This document shows, piece after piece, positions 1 to 8,339 of a DNA stretch of 64,000 bases. Position 1 is the first letter of the stretch, and every line of letters begins with the position of its first letter. Position numbers and translations under genes: made by a program. This stretch comes from Microbacter sp. GSS18 (GTDB lineage Bacteria; Actinomycetota; Actinomycetes; Actinomycetales; Microbacteriaceae): contig CP119753.1 in assembly GCA_029319145.1 (NCBI GenBank), positions 2,790,001 to 2,854,000 of the forward strand, in the 5' to 3' direction. Below the pieces are notes generated by a model, which did not search any database, was not told the origin of the DNA, and saw nothing but the letters and a program-made list of their open reading frames with translations.

Positions 1-1
1 T

Positions 2-556
2 GGCCCCCAGGGCTTCGTCAACATGCTGGACCTGTTCCCGACGTTCTGCGAGGTCGCGGGAGTCGATGCGGGCGACACCGACGGTCGCACCCTCCTGCCG
101 GCGCTACTCGGCACCGCCGAGAAGGCCGACAGCGAGGTGGTGACCGTCTTCCACGAGACGGCGGCAAAGAACCGTTACGAGATGCGCTGCGTCCAGGACG
201 GCGAGTACGGGTACATCTGGAACGGATGGGCGGGCACAAGGACCCGGTACACGGCCGAGAACATGAGCGGCCTCAGCTGGAAGGCGATGGTCGCTGCCGC
301 CACTTCCGACCCGGACATCGCCGATCGCGTGTCCTTCTACCAGGACCGCCCGACCGAGGAGTTGTACCACCTCGCCTCAGACCCGCACAGCCTGAAGAAT
401 CTGGCCGCCGACCCTGCTCACACCCCGGCCCTCGAGGCCAAGCGCGCATCTCTGCGGGCGTGGATGGCCGCTACTTCGGATCCCTCCCGCCGCGCGTTCG
501 AGAAATCGCTCCGACCGCGATGGTGGGCGCGACGTCGGCGACGGATCACCGGCTGA
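2..556 (+). CDS. Sulfatase, C-terminal part (5' end outside window)
   Basis: This is the last 184 residues of a sulfatase-family hydrolase (alkaline-phosphatase superfamily). The frame is open to the left edge, so the start and the formylglycine Cys/Ser motif are not visible. The visible part begins with a segment containing NMLDLFPTFCEVAG, as found in sulfatases before the C-terminal subdomain. It ends with the typical TEELYHLASDPHSLKNLA element (family pattern ELYDL..DP.E..NL). The tail is short and Arg-rich. Substrate and cellular location cannot be judged because the N-terminus is missing. A phosphodiesterase or phosphoglycerol transferase of the same fold is a less likely alternative. 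Confidence 0.8.
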   Translation, partial: GPQGFVNMLDLFPTFCEVAGVDAGDTDGRTLLPALLGTAEKADSEVVTVFHETAAKNRYEMRCVQDGEYGYIWNGWAGTRTRYTAENMSGLSWKAMVAAATSDPDIADRVSFYQDRPTEELYHLASDPHSLKNLAADPAHTPALEAKRASLRAWMAATSDPSRRAFEKSLRPRWWARRRRRITG

Positions 557-775
557 TGAGTCACTGCTGGCTCGCCCCCGAATCCGCGCCGGCGGAGCTG
601 TAGCGGCCCGGCGAACTGCATCTCCACCGTTCAAGAGCGCGGGCACGATCCGAACGCAGGCCCTTGTCCGCACCACTCTGCAGCGGGTACCGCGCCGCGG
701 TGTCACCCGTCGACGGCCTTGCGGACTGTGCGGGCGACTGGTTGCGTGCGGAGAGAAGCTCGGAAGGAGTCCCCC

Positions 776-991
776 ATGTCAGATCACGTCTACCGCGTCG
801 TCGAAGTCGTCGGAAGCTCGCCGGACGGCATCGACGCCGCGATCAGGAACGCCGTTGCTCGAGCATCCCAGACGCTGCACGGCCTCGACTGGTTCGAGAT
901 GACGTCGGTGCGCGGGCAGATCGACGACGGCGCGATCCAGCACTTTCAGGTCACTGTCAAGGTCGGGTTCCGACTGGACGACGCCGAGTAG
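776..991 (+). CDS. Dodecin family flavin-binding protein
   Basis: A 71-residue protein starting MSDHVYRVVEVVGSS. Dodecins are small dodecameric proteins that store or buffer riboflavin, FMN or CoA in the cytoplasm. The single domain carries the usual landmarks: a helix after the first strand, LDWFEMTSVRGQIDDG with the flavin-stacking Trp, and the final strand HFQVTVKVGFRLDD. The ATG at 776 was chosen over the in-frame upstream start at 719 because GGAAGGAGT lies just before it and the length then matches the family. It stands alone between the sulfatase and a convergent transporter gene. Assignment is firm; which ligand it binds is not. Confidence 0.9.
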   Translation: MSDHVYRVVEVVGSSPDGIDAAIRNAVARASQTLHGLDWFEMTSVRGQIDDGAIQHFQVTVKVGFRLDDAE

Positions 992-1051
992 CCGAGGCGT
1001 ACGCGGCCTCCGGTCCCGAGGGCCGGCACGCGACCCCTGGATGCGCGCGGA

Positions 1052-2323
1052 TCAGCCCTCGGGCGACGGGCCGGCGTCCCCCGCGGCGTGCGCGACGGTG
1101 CGGCGCAGAACCTGCGCCGTGAGTGCCCCGCAGACCAGGAACAGCACCACCGCGGCCAGGATCGCCAGGAGCGGAATCGTCCACGCGCCCGTCGCCTCGT
1201 GCATGGCCCCGAGCAGGATCGGCCCCGCGGCCGCGACGGCGTAGCCGACGCCCTGGACGATGCCCGAACGGGTCGCGGCGGTGTGCGCGTCGCCGCCGAA
1301 GGCGCTGATCATGATGAAGACGACGGTGATGCCTCCGCCCTGGGCGACACCGCCCACGAGGCACCACAGCAGCCACAGCTGGGGTGCGACCAGGAAGCCG
1401 ACGGGCACCGCGAGCCACGCGATGCCCGCGGCCGCGGCACCGACGGCGATCGAGGCGCGCACCGTCACCAGCGGCAGCGTCATGCTCCCCGCGATGCCCG
1501 CCACCTGGAAGATCGCCGCGACGGCACCCGCCGCCGCGGGCGACAGTCCTTCTCCGACGAGCAGGGTCGGCAGCCATGCCGTCGTCGAGTAGAAGGCGAA
1601 GGCCTGCCCAGCGAAGGCTGCGGCGAGCAGCCACGTCCCGCGATTCCGGACGACGGACGGGTCGCCGCCCCCGTCCGCGGGACGCGAGTGCGCCCGCGGC
1701 GTGAAGCTCGCGCGCACCCCGCGAAGCGGAATCCACACCGCCAGCGCCGCCAGCCCGAATCCCGCCCACGCGACGATCGCCGTGCGCCAGCCCACGACGT
1801 CGGCGAGCGGCGCGGTGGTGAGCGTGACGATCATCGTGCCGATGTTCAGCGAGGACGTGTACACCCCGGTCATCGTGTGGGCGCGCGCCCGGGAGAAGTC
1901 GCGGCCGATGATCACGGGGATCACGACATTGCCGATGGTCAGGAACACCCCCATGACCGCGGTGCCGATGATGGCCGCCTCGACACCGCCGAGCGAGCGG
2001 ATGATGCAACCGAGGACGCTTCCGCCGAGCGTGAGGGTGAGAGCGAAGTCAGGACCCGCGCGACGGATCACGACGATCGCCAGAGGGGCGAAGACGGCGA
2101 AGCACAGGACGGGGATGCTGGTGAGCAGGCCCACGACGCCGGCGGTGATCTCGAGATCGGCGCTGATGTCGCCGGCGACCGGCGCCACGGCGACGAAGGG
2201 CGAGCGCAGCATCGCCGCCGTGAGGACGATGACCACCGTGAGCCCGACGGCGTAGGCGCCCGCCGGCACCCGGGGCGCGCGGTCGTCCCCACCTCCCGCG
2301 GCACCCTCTGTCATCGCGACCAC
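1052..2323 (-). CDS. MFS transporter, CynX/NimT type
   Basis: A 423-residue membrane protein with about twelve hydrophobic segments and the CynX/NimT pattern: AMLRSPFVAVAPVAGDIS in the first helix region and GDISADLEI just after. CynX/NimT proteins are proton-driven carriers of small anions such as cyanate or 2-nitroimidazole, and many family members have unknown substrates. The GTG at 2323 has GGGGAG four bases upstream; the ATG at 2314 is the alternative. It is divergent from a second transporter of the same family, so the two may form a regulated pair. Near aromatic catabolism genes an organic acid substrate is possible, but this is inference. Confidence 0.8.
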   Translation of the reverse strand: MVAMTEGAAGGGDDRAPRVPAGAYAVGLTVVIVLTAAMLRSPFVAVAPVAGDISADLEITAGVVGLLTSIPVLCFAVFAPLAIVVIRRAGPDFALTLTLGGSVLGCIIRSLGGVEAAIIGTAVMGVFLTIGNVVIPVIIGRDFSRARAHTMTGVYTSSLNIGTMIVTLTTAPLADVVGWRTAIVAWAGFGLAALAVWIPLRGVRASFTPRAHSRPADGGGDPSVVRNRGTWLLAAAFAGQAFAFYSTTAWLPTLLVGEGLSPAAAGAVAAIFQVAGIAGSMTLPLVTVRASIAVGAAAAGIAWLAVPVGFLVAPQLWLLWCLVGGVAQGGGITVVFIMISAFGGDAHTAATRSGIVQGVGYAVAAAGPILLGAMHEATGAWTIPLLAILAAVVLFLVCGALTAQVLRRTVAHAAGDAGPSPEG

Positions 2324-2360
2324 GCTACTCCCCGAGCCCCGTTCGGGAGTAGAGTCCGAT

Positions 2361-2376
2361 ACCTATGGACATAGGT
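2361..2376. promoter_or_regulatory. Palindromic operator ACCTATG-GA-CATAGGT
   Basis: A perfect 7-2-7 inverted repeat, ACCTATGGACATAGGT, contains the ATG start (2365) of the plus-strand MFS gene. The same motif recurs before the metF-like operon (27981-28009) and twice before the third LigM-like gene (48600-48640). A repressor bound here would cover the start codon. The regulator is not identified; the MarR protein at 27255-27809 is the best local candidate. Confidence 0.65.
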
Positions 2377-3570
2377 GTCACCCGCACGCGGGGTGCGACG
2401 ATCGCGCTCGTCGCGGCGGTGTGCCTGGTCGCGATGAACATGCGGCCGACGATCACGGCCGTCGGCCCGCTTCTCGCCCAGATCGGCGAGGACACGGGTC
2501 TGGCGACCGCCACGCTGGGGATGCTCGCGAGCGTGCCCCTGGTCGCGTGGGCCCTCGTCTCGCCCCTCGCCCACGACCTCAGCCGACGCTTCGGCATGTC
2601 GCGCGTGGTGCTGTGGGCACTGGTGCTGCTGGCATTGGGCACGGCGGTCCGATCCCTGCCCGGACCGACGGCGAGCCTGTGGATCGGCACGGTGCTCATC
2701 GGTGTCGCCCTCGCCGTCGCGAACGTGCTCATGCCCGCGGTGGTCAAGCGCGACTTCGGCGGTCGTGTCCCCGCCGTGATGGCGCTGTACACCGGCCTGC
2801 TCGGCGGGTTCGGCGCGATCGCGTCGGGCGTCGTCGTGCCGCTGTCGAACATCCCGCTCGGCGGCGAGCCGGCCGGCTGGCGCTTCGCACTGCTGGTCAC
2901 CGGCGGCATCCTGCTGATCCCGGCCATCGGGGTGTGGGCCTGGGCGACCCGGGGGCGCGGACACGGCACCGGTCGCTCCGGCGCGCACGGCAGGACCGGC
3001 ATCTGGTCGGACCCCGTCGCCTGGGTCGTCGCGGCCTACATGGGGCTGCAGTCCGCGTCGTTCTACATGCAGGTGACGTGGCTTGCGACGATCGCGACCT
3101 CGACCGGTCGCTCGGAGGTCGCGGCCGGGATCGACGTGATGATCTATCAGATCGCCGCCGTCGCGGGAGCCCTGGCGCTCCCGCTCGCCCTCCGCGGGCG
3201 CATCGAGACGCTCGCCCCGGCGCTCCTGCCGATCCTCGGCATCGCCGGAGTGGCGGGACTCATCGCGGTGCCCTCGGGCATCACGGGCTGGGTCGTCCTC
3301 ACGGGCCTGTGCTCGGGCGCATCGCTCGGCATGTCGCTGACGCTCATGGCCCAGCGCGCCCGCGACCATGACGGCGCGAGCGCACTGTCGGGCATGTCGC
3401 AGTCGGTGGGATACGTCGTCGCGGCGGCCGGACCGGTGCTCTTCGGCTGGCTGCACGCTGTCACCGACGGCTGGGGCGCTCCACTCACGATGCTCATCGC
3501 CGTGCTCGTCGGGCAGGGCCTGGTCGGCATCCTCGCGGGACGCGATCGCTACGTGCTCGAGGGGCGCTGA
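2365..3570 (+). CDS. MFS transporter, CynX/NimT type
   Basis: A 401-residue, twelve-helix transporter with the same MNMRPTITAVGPLLAQI-type opening as CynX/NimT carriers and a paralogue of the divergent gene next door. It lacks a clear Shine-Dalgarno at normal spacing. The start codon sits inside the ACCTATG palindrome, so translation may be leaderless or the true start may lie slightly downstream. The shared operator links this gene to the tetrahydrofolate O-demethylation genes at 28-31 kb and 47-48.5 kb, which suggests uptake of a substrate or export of a product of that pathway. The substrate itself is not predictable from sequence. Confidence 0.8.
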   Translation: MDIGVTRTRGATIALVAAVCLVAMNMRPTITAVGPLLAQIGEDTGLATATLGMLASVPLVAWALVSPLAHDLSRRFGMSRVVLWALVLLALGTAVRSLPGPTASLWIGTVLIGVALAVANVLMPAVVKRDFGGRVPAVMALYTGLLGGFGAIASGVVVPLSNIPLGGEPAGWRFALLVTGGILLIPAIGVWAWATRGRGHGTGRSGAHGRTGIWSDPVAWVVAAYMGLQSASFYMQVTWLATIATSTGRSEVAAGIDVMIYQIAAVAGALALPLALRGRIETLAPALLPILGIAGVAGLIAVPSGITGWVVLTGLCSGASLGMSLTLMAQRARDHDGASALSGMSQSVGYVVAAAGPVLFGWLHAVTDGWGAPLTMLIAVLVGQGLVGILAGRDRYVLEGR

Positions 3571-3602
3571 GGGACTCACCGCCTCGTCGCTTTGCGCCGC
3601 GA

Positions 3603-4460
3603 TCAGTCCTTCTTCTTCGCCGACGGCGACCCGGCGGCGCCCACATCGCGGGGCGCGAAGCCGCCGCCGTCGACCGCGATCACCTGGCCGCTGACCCACC
3701 GTGCCTGATCGGTGGAGAGGAAGAACCCGGCCGAGGCGATGTCCCAGTTGTTGCCCTCGACCTGCATCGCGACGTTCCGCCGGCGGAACTCGCGCTGCTC
3801 CTGCGTCATCCCCTTCGCCGCGAACGCGCCCCAGATCATCCCCACCCGAACGCAGTTGACGCGGATGCCGCGCGCGGCCAGCGACACCGACGCCCCGGTG
3901 GTCAGCTTCTCGAGTGCCGTCTTGGCGATGCTGTACGGCAGGCCCGGGCCCCGGCCTTCGGCGGCTCCCGACGAGATGAGGACGATCGATCCGCCTCGCG
4001 TCATGTGCTTCTCGGCATGACGCATGAGGAACCACGCCGACTTCAGGTTGAGGTCCATCGCGAAGTCCCACGCCTCCTCGGTGGTGTCGAAGATGCCCTC
4101 GACGCCGCCACCGCCGATGGAGTCGGCGACGACGTCGATCGCGCCGAACCGGTCCACGACGGCGTCGATCGTGCGGGCGACGTCGGCGTCGTCGGTGAGG
4201 TCGACGACATAGGCCTCGGCCGTGCCGCCGGCCTCGCGGATGCCCGCCACCGTGCGCTCGGCGGCATCCACGTCGCGGTCGAGGATCGCCACCGACGCGC
4301 CGTCCCGCGCGTACATCCACGCGAGGGCGAATCCGATCCCTCCCTCGGGGCCGCTGAGCCCGCCTCCGGCCACGACGGCCACCTTCCCCGTGAGCCACGG
4401 CCCGGCCGCTGCGGCGAGCGGATCCTCCACCGGCATCGGCCAATCGGTCTGTGCGTTCAT
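3603..4460 (-). CDS. SDR family oxidoreductase
   Basis: A 285-residue NAD(P)-dependent short-chain dehydrogenase. The dinucleotide site is an unusual version, VAGGGLSGPEGGIGFALA, with extra residues between the glycines. The catalytic Ser (VLISSGAAEG) and the YSIAK motif are present, and the classical NNAG is replaced by a divergent ADSIGG. The C-terminus ends in a Lys-rich tail (SAKKKD). The ATG at 4460 was preferred to an upstream GTG because GGAGTC lies just before it. It is the second gene of a two-gene unit with the SDR at 4496-5350 (35-base gap). Substrate unknown. Confidence 0.85.
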   Translation of the reverse strand: MNAQTDWPMPVEDPLAAAAGPWLTGKVAVVAGGGLSGPEGGIGFALAWMYARDGASVAILDRDVDAAERTVAGIREAGGTAEAYVVDLTDDADVARTIDAVVDRFGAIDVVADSIGGGGVEGIFDTTEEAWDFAMDLNLKSAWFLMRHAEKHMTRGGSIVLISSGAAEGRGPGLPYSIAKTALEKLTTGASVSLAARGIRVNCVRVGMIWGAFAAKGMTQEQREFRRRNVAMQVEGNNWDIASAGFFLSTDQARWVSGQVIAVDGGGFAPRDVGAAGSPSAKKKD

Positions 4461-4495
4461 CGATGACTCCTTCGTGTCGTCGTCTTCTCGGCCCG

Positions 4496-5350
4496 TCACC
4501 GCGCCGGCGCCGCGGCGTCGTCGGGTCCGGCCAGCGGAAAGGCGCTGAGCCCGCCGCCGTCGAGCGGGAGCTCCTGCGCCGTGATGTGATCCGTGCGCTC
4601 GTCGGCGAAGAAGGCGACCGCGTTCGCGACGTCGTGAGGGCGCCCCACCTTGCCGACCGCGATGCGGCCGCCTATCGTGCGCATCGCCTCATCGCGGTCC
4701 GCATCGCGGCGGCCGAGCATCGACCGGCTGGTGCTCACCAGGCCCGGGCAGATCGCGTTGACCGTGATGCCCCACCGGGCGACATCCATCGCGAGCGCCC
4801 GCGTGAAGCCGAGCACGCCCGCTTTCGAGGCCGAGTACGCCGTCGAGCGCGGAGCGGCGTCGATCCCCGCCATCGACGAGATGTTGACGATGCGCCCGTA
4901 GCGCTGCTCGCGCATCGGGCCGATCACCGCCTGGCTCATGAGGAAGACGCCCGTGAGGTTCACCCGGAGGATCTCGTTCCAGGCGTCGAACGGCACGTCT
5001 GCGATGTCGACGCGGTCGGGCCCCTGGGGTGCGGCGGCGTTGTTGACGAGCACGTCGATGCGTCCGAACCGCGCGAGGGCCTCGCCGACCATCCGCTCGA
5101 CGTCGCCGGGGTCGCCGATGTCGCCGGTCAGCGCCAGAGCGGTGCCGCCGGATGCCTCGACCTCGGCCGCGTAGTCCGCGATGCCGGCGCCACCGGAACG
5201 TGCCTGCTCGCCGGCATTCGGCACGCCCTGCGGCGCGCGGTCGGTCACGACGACCGCGAAGCCGTCCTCGACGAGGCGGGCCGCGATCGCGCGCCCCGCG
5301 CCGTCCGGCTTGCCGCATCCGGTGATCAGCGCCACGCGGCGATCGAGCAT
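4496..5350 (-). CDS. SDR family oxidoreductase
   Basis: A 284-residue classical short-chain dehydrogenase. It shows ALITGCGKPDGAGRAIA at the N-terminus (TGxxxGxG family), VLVNNAAAPQG, the catalytic Ser in IVNISSMAG and YSASK as the Tyr/Lys pair. The ATG at 5350 follows GGAGGAGAACC. It is the promoter-proximal gene of a two-SDR unit and is divergent from the first UGSC cassette. The two TTCCGC-type palindromes in the 240-base gap could therefore control both directions. Family assignment is firm; the substrate is unknown and could be a sugar, sterol or aromatic alcohol. Confidence 0.87.
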   Translation of the reverse strand: MLDRRVALITGCGKPDGAGRAIAARLVEDGFAVVVTDRAPQGVPNAGEQARSGGAGIADYAAEVEASGGTALALTGDIGDPGDVERMVGEALARFGRIDVLVNNAAAPQGPDRVDIADVPFDAWNEILRVNLTGVFLMSQAVIGPMREQRYGRIVNISSMAGIDAAPRSTAYSASKAGVLGFTRALAMDVARWGITVNAICPGLVSTSRSMLGRRDADRDEAMRTIGGRIAVGKVGRPHDVANAVAFFADERTDHITAQELPLDGGGLSAFPLAGPDDAAAPAR

Positions 5351-5439
5351 CCTGGTTCTCCTCCGAAGCCGTCCGTCGGGCGGGTCCACGACGCCTCGAC
5401 TCCACTGTGGTCCCGCACGCCCGGCCGCTCAACGCGGTT

Positions 5440-5454
5440 TTCCGCGCCGCGGAA
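5440..5454. promoter_or_regulatory. IclR-like operator, TTCCGC-GCC-GCGGAA
   Basis: A perfect 6-3-6 palindrome in the divergent gap between the SDR pair and UGSC cassette 1. The arms match the palindromes at 8981 and 15447. Inverted GGAA/TTCC sites of this size are typical of IclR regulators, and an IclR gene lies at 9016-9837. Confidence 0.6.
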
Positions 5455-5501
5455 TCCGTCTCGGCGCGGCGGGCGGCGCAGCGCGCGCGAGCCGCACTCC
5501 C

Positions 5502-5516
5502 TTTCGCAGTGCGGAA
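5502..5516. promoter_or_regulatory. Second IclR-like operator, TTTCGC-AGT-GCGGAA
   Basis: One mismatch from the perfect palindrome at 5440, with its start 62 bases downstream of that site's start and about 75 bases before the UGSC start codon. Paired sites at this distance would suit cooperative binding or looping. Confidence 0.5.
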
Positions 5517-5590
5517 GCGATGAGCCACCCGCGGGAAGGAGCGTGCTTGGGTGACGGCACACGACGCGGCCGCAGGCAGGAGGCGCCCCC

Positions 5591-6139
5591 ATGACCGTCA
5601 CGACGGAAGAGCTGATCGACCCGACCGGATTCGAGATCGCGCGCGACGAACCGACGCTCGCTCCGCGGCCGGGAACGCTGGCCCGACTCACGGTCGGCCT
5701 GCTCGACAACACCAAGCCGAACGCGACGCCTCTGCTCGACGAGATCGGCGACGCCCTCGAGCGCCGCTTCGGCGTCGGCGCCACCCGCCGGTACACGAAG
5801 GACTACTTCGGCACGCCGGCGAAGACCGACCTGATCGACAGGATCGCGCTCGAATGCGACGTCGTGGTCACGGCGGTCGGCGACTGCGGCTCGTGCAGCG
5901 CGGCGACGGTGGCCGACGGCATCCTGTTCGAACGGGCGGGGACCCCGGCGGTGAGCGTCTGCTCCGACACGTTCCTCGTCTCGGGGCGCGCCATGGCGCA
6001 GCTGCAGGGATTCCCGGACTACGAGTTCCTGACGGTCCCTCATCCCGTGGCGAGCCTGGACCGACCGGCGCTGCGCGAGCGGGCCGTCGCGATCGTGGAC
6101 GACGTCGCCCGCGTGCTGGGAACGGGGGCCGCGCGATGA
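5591..6139 (+). CDS. UGSC-family protein (Cys form), cassette 1
   Basis: A 182-residue protein of the UGSC family, whose selenoprotein members carry Sec-Gly-Ser-Cys. Here the motif is VGDCGSCSAATVADG, with Cys99 and Cys102 forming a CxxC pair in place of Sec/Cys. A Rossmann-like opening (TVGLLDNTKPNATPLLDEIG) and a late VPHPVASL segment are shared with the copy at 8336-8911. The biochemical role of the family is not established; the CGSC motif suggests redox or thiol chemistry. It overlaps the next gene by ATGA, so the two proteins are probably made in fixed ratio. Two IclR-like palindromes lie upstream. Confidence 0.8.
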   Translation: MTVTTEELIDPTGFEIARDEPTLAPRPGTLARLTVGLLDNTKPNATPLLDEIGDALERRFGVGATRRYTKDYFGTPAKTDLIDRIALECDVVVTAVGDCGSCSAATVADGILFERAGTPAVSVCSDTFLVSGRAMAQLQGFPDYEFLTVPHPVASLDRPALRERAVAIVDDVARVLGTGAAR

Positions 6140-7248
6140 GCGAGACGACGATCACCCCGGCCGACGAGCGGGTGCTGGATGCCGAGGACGTGCGCGAGCT
6201 GCTCGAGGAGTACCAGCGTCGCGGCTGGACCGACGGTCTTCCCGTCGTGCCGGTCACGGCGTCGATCCTCGACGAGTTCCTCGCCACCACCGGACGGCAC
6301 CCGCAGGATCCCCTCTTCACGATCCCCCATCTGAACCGCACGCTCACGGTGCGGCTGGCGGCGGTCAACGCCGCCATGGCCGGATGTCTCCCGGAGTACT
6401 TCCCTGTCGTGCTGGCGCTGTGGGACGCGATCGCTCAGGAGCCGAGCCCTGCGCGCGGCATCTGGCAGAGCACCACAGGAACCGCCCCCTTCGCCGTCGT
6501 CAACGGACCGGTCCGCGCGGCGATCGGGCTGAACAGCGCGGGCAACGTCTTCGGCTCGGGCCACCGGGCCAACGCCACGATCGGTCGCGCGGTCCGGCTT
6601 GCCTGCATCAACGTGTTCGGGCTGCGCCCGCACGCCCTCGACCAGGCGACGCAGGGAACCCCGGTGAAGTACGCCGGCTGCATCGCCGAGAACGAGGAGG
6701 CGAGCCCCTGGCCGGCGCTGCACACGGAGTACGGACTGGATGCCGGGACGAGCTGTGTGACCGCGTTCGTGGTCCGCTCGGTGATCCACATCGAGGCGCG
6801 CCACAGCCAGACGCCCGAGCAGCTCGCCCTGGACTTCGCCGACACCATCCGGCGCACCGGCGCGCTCATCCACGAGTACACCAGCGCCCTGCTGGTGGTC
6901 AGCCCCGAGCATGCCCGCCTCTTCGCCGACGCGGGCTGGAGCAGGGACGACCTGCGCGAGCACGTCTACGCCCATGCGGTGCGGCACCGCAGCGAACTCG
7001 CGGCCGTCGGCAAGGACGCCGTCTCGACGCACACGCACTGGCGCGTGCCGGCGGTCCACCCGGACGCCACGCCCGATGCGTCGGCCGGAGGCGTCGACCC
7101 CGAGCGCGTGCGGGTGCTCACCTCTCCCCACGCCGTGCAGATCGTCGTCGCGGGCGCGCCCAACGCGGGGGTGTCCGCGGTCGTCGAGATCTTCGGCCTC
7201 GCGCCGCGCATGCGGCCTTCGTCGTTCAGCCCGGTCGAGGAGTCATAG
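6136..7248 (+). CDS. Conserved UGSC-partner protein, cassette 1
   Basis: A 370-residue cytoplasmic-looking protein with no signal peptide or membrane helices. I do not recognise a characterised enzyme family. It is clearly paralogous to the protein at 7302-8339. Shared blocks are RGWTDGLPVVPVT near residue 30, NAAMAGCLPEYFPVV around Cys84, VVNGPVRAAIGLNSAGNVFG, and a late VAGAPNAGVS segment. The conserved Cys84 could pair functionally with the CGSC motif of the UGSC protein. The start overlaps the UGSC stop (ATGA). Because the pairing occurs twice here, the two products most likely act together; the reaction is unknown. Confidence 0.7.
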   Translation: MSETTITPADERVLDAEDVRELLEEYQRRGWTDGLPVVPVTASILDEFLATTGRHPQDPLFTIPHLNRTLTVRLAAVNAAMAGCLPEYFPVVLALWDAIAQEPSPARGIWQSTTGTAPFAVVNGPVRAAIGLNSAGNVFGSGHRANATIGRAVRLACINVFGLRPHALDQATQGTPVKYAGCIAENEEASPWPALHTEYGLDAGTSCVTAFVVRSVIHIEARHSQTPEQLALDFADTIRRTGALIHEYTSALLVVSPEHARLFADAGWSRDDLREHVYAHAVRHRSELAAVGKDAVSTHTHWRVPAVHPDATPDASAGGVDPERVRVLTSPHAVQIVVAGAPNAGVSAVVEIFGLAPRMRPSSFSPVEES

Positions 7249-7257
7249 GTCCTGCGC

Positions 7258-7292
7258 GACGGAGCCCCGGCAGTCGGTGCCGGGGCCCCGTC
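7258..7292. terminator. Bidirectional hairpin between convergent cassettes
   Basis: The arms GACGG-A-GCCCCGGCA and TGCCGGGGC-C-CCGTC flank a five-base loop, with one A/C mismatch. It lies between the stops of the two convergent UGSC-partner genes, so it can end transcription from both sides. Confidence 0.7.
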
Positions 7293-7301
7293 GGCGGCGC
7301 A

Positions 7302-8339
7302 TCAGCCGACCCGGATCGAGGTCCCCGACCAGCGCCCGAACACGCGGAACACCATCGACATCGCGGCGTTGGCCGAGCCCGCGACGATGATCGGGATGCT
7401 CGCGGGCTCGGCATCGGCGAAGACCGGATGGAAGTGATCGTCCGGGAACGGCCCTTCGGGAAGACGGCTGAGCCCCTTGCCCACCGCGGCGAGCTCCGCC
7501 TCCGTCCTGCCCGCATGGGCGAACAGCCACGCGCGCACGTCGCGCTTGGTCATGCCGGCCTCGGCGAGGACGCGGGCGTGGTCGGGGTTCATCACGACGC
7601 CGACCGAAGCGTGCCGGAAGATCCAGGACCCCGTGCGCTGCATCGTGTCGGCGATGTCGCGCAGCACCTCGACGGGATCGGTGAAGTGCCGGTTGTCGAC
7701 GAACTCGCACGTGCGCACGAGCATGACGCTCACGCCGCTCTCGCCCTGCGCCAGACCGCCGTCGACGCTCAGCGGCTCCCACGGGCTCGACTCCTCGTCC
7801 TCGCCCACGCCCATCGACCAGCGGCCCGGGATGCCCTGCGTCGCCTGCTCGAACTCATGGGGGCGGATGCCGAGCCCGTTGCGGACCGCAAGCCCGATCG
7901 CCCGCGGGATCGTGCTGTTCGGACGGAAGCCGGGCCCGAGCACGCCGCCGGCGGAGTTGACGCCGATGTCGTGCCGCAGCGGCCCGTTCACCACGACGAG
8001 CGGGGCGGGTCCGCTCGTGCTCTGCCACCCGCCGCCACGGGCGGTGCGGTCGAGGGCGAGCGCGTCCCACGCCGCGATCACGACGGGAAGGAACTCGGGA
8101 CGGCAGCCGGCCATGATGGCGTGAGTGGCGACGTCGCCGACGGTCAGCGTGCGGCCGAGCTGCTCGTGGCGCACGATGACCTCGTCCGGGTCGCGGTCGG
8201 TGTGCGCCAGGAAGTCGGCGCGCGCCTCCTCGGTCGCCGCGAGCGCGGGCAGCCCGTCGGACCACCCACGGTCGAAGACGTACTCCGCGACCGCGGCGGC
8301 GATCCGCGGGTCGAGGGTCGCGTCGGTGTCGGAGCTCAT
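7302..8339 (-). CDS. Conserved UGSC-partner protein, cassette 2
   Basis: A 345-residue paralogue of the protein at 6136-7248, again without signal or membrane segments. Matching blocks are FDRGWSDGLPALAAT, THAIMAGCRPEFLPVVI around Cys79, VVNGPLRHDIGVNSAGGV, EFEQATQGIPG and VAGSANAAMSM. The ATG at 8339 overlaps the stop of the UGSC gene (ATGA), exactly as in cassette 1. The conserved GxNSAG and MAGC blocks are the best candidates for an active site. Function unknown. Divergence from its twin over the whole length suggests an old duplication or separate acquisition with specialised substrates. Confidence 0.7.
   Translation of the reverse strand: MSSDTDATLDPRIAAAVAEYVFDRGWSDGLPALAATEEARADFLAHTDRDPDEVIVRHEQLGRTLTVGDVATHAIMAGCRPEFLPVVIAAWDALALDRTARGGGWQSTSGPAPLVVVNGPLRHDIGVNSAGGVLGPGFRPNSTIPRAIGLAVRNGLGIRPHEFEQATQGIPGRWSMGVGEDEESSPWEPLSVDGGLAQGESGVSVMLVRTCEFVDNRHFTDPVEVLRDIADTMQRTGSWIFRHASVGVVMNPDHARVLAEAGMTKRDVRAWLFAHAGRTEAELAAVGKGLSRLPEGPFPDDHFHPVFADAEPASIPIIVAGSANAAMSMVFRVFGRWSGTSIRVG

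Noticed and set aside
1088..2374. Long plus-strand open frame rich in Arg, His and Asp opposite the MFS gene
   Set aside because: It has low-complexity composition, no homology-like motifs, and is the complement of a clear membrane protein gene. It is a shadow of high GC.
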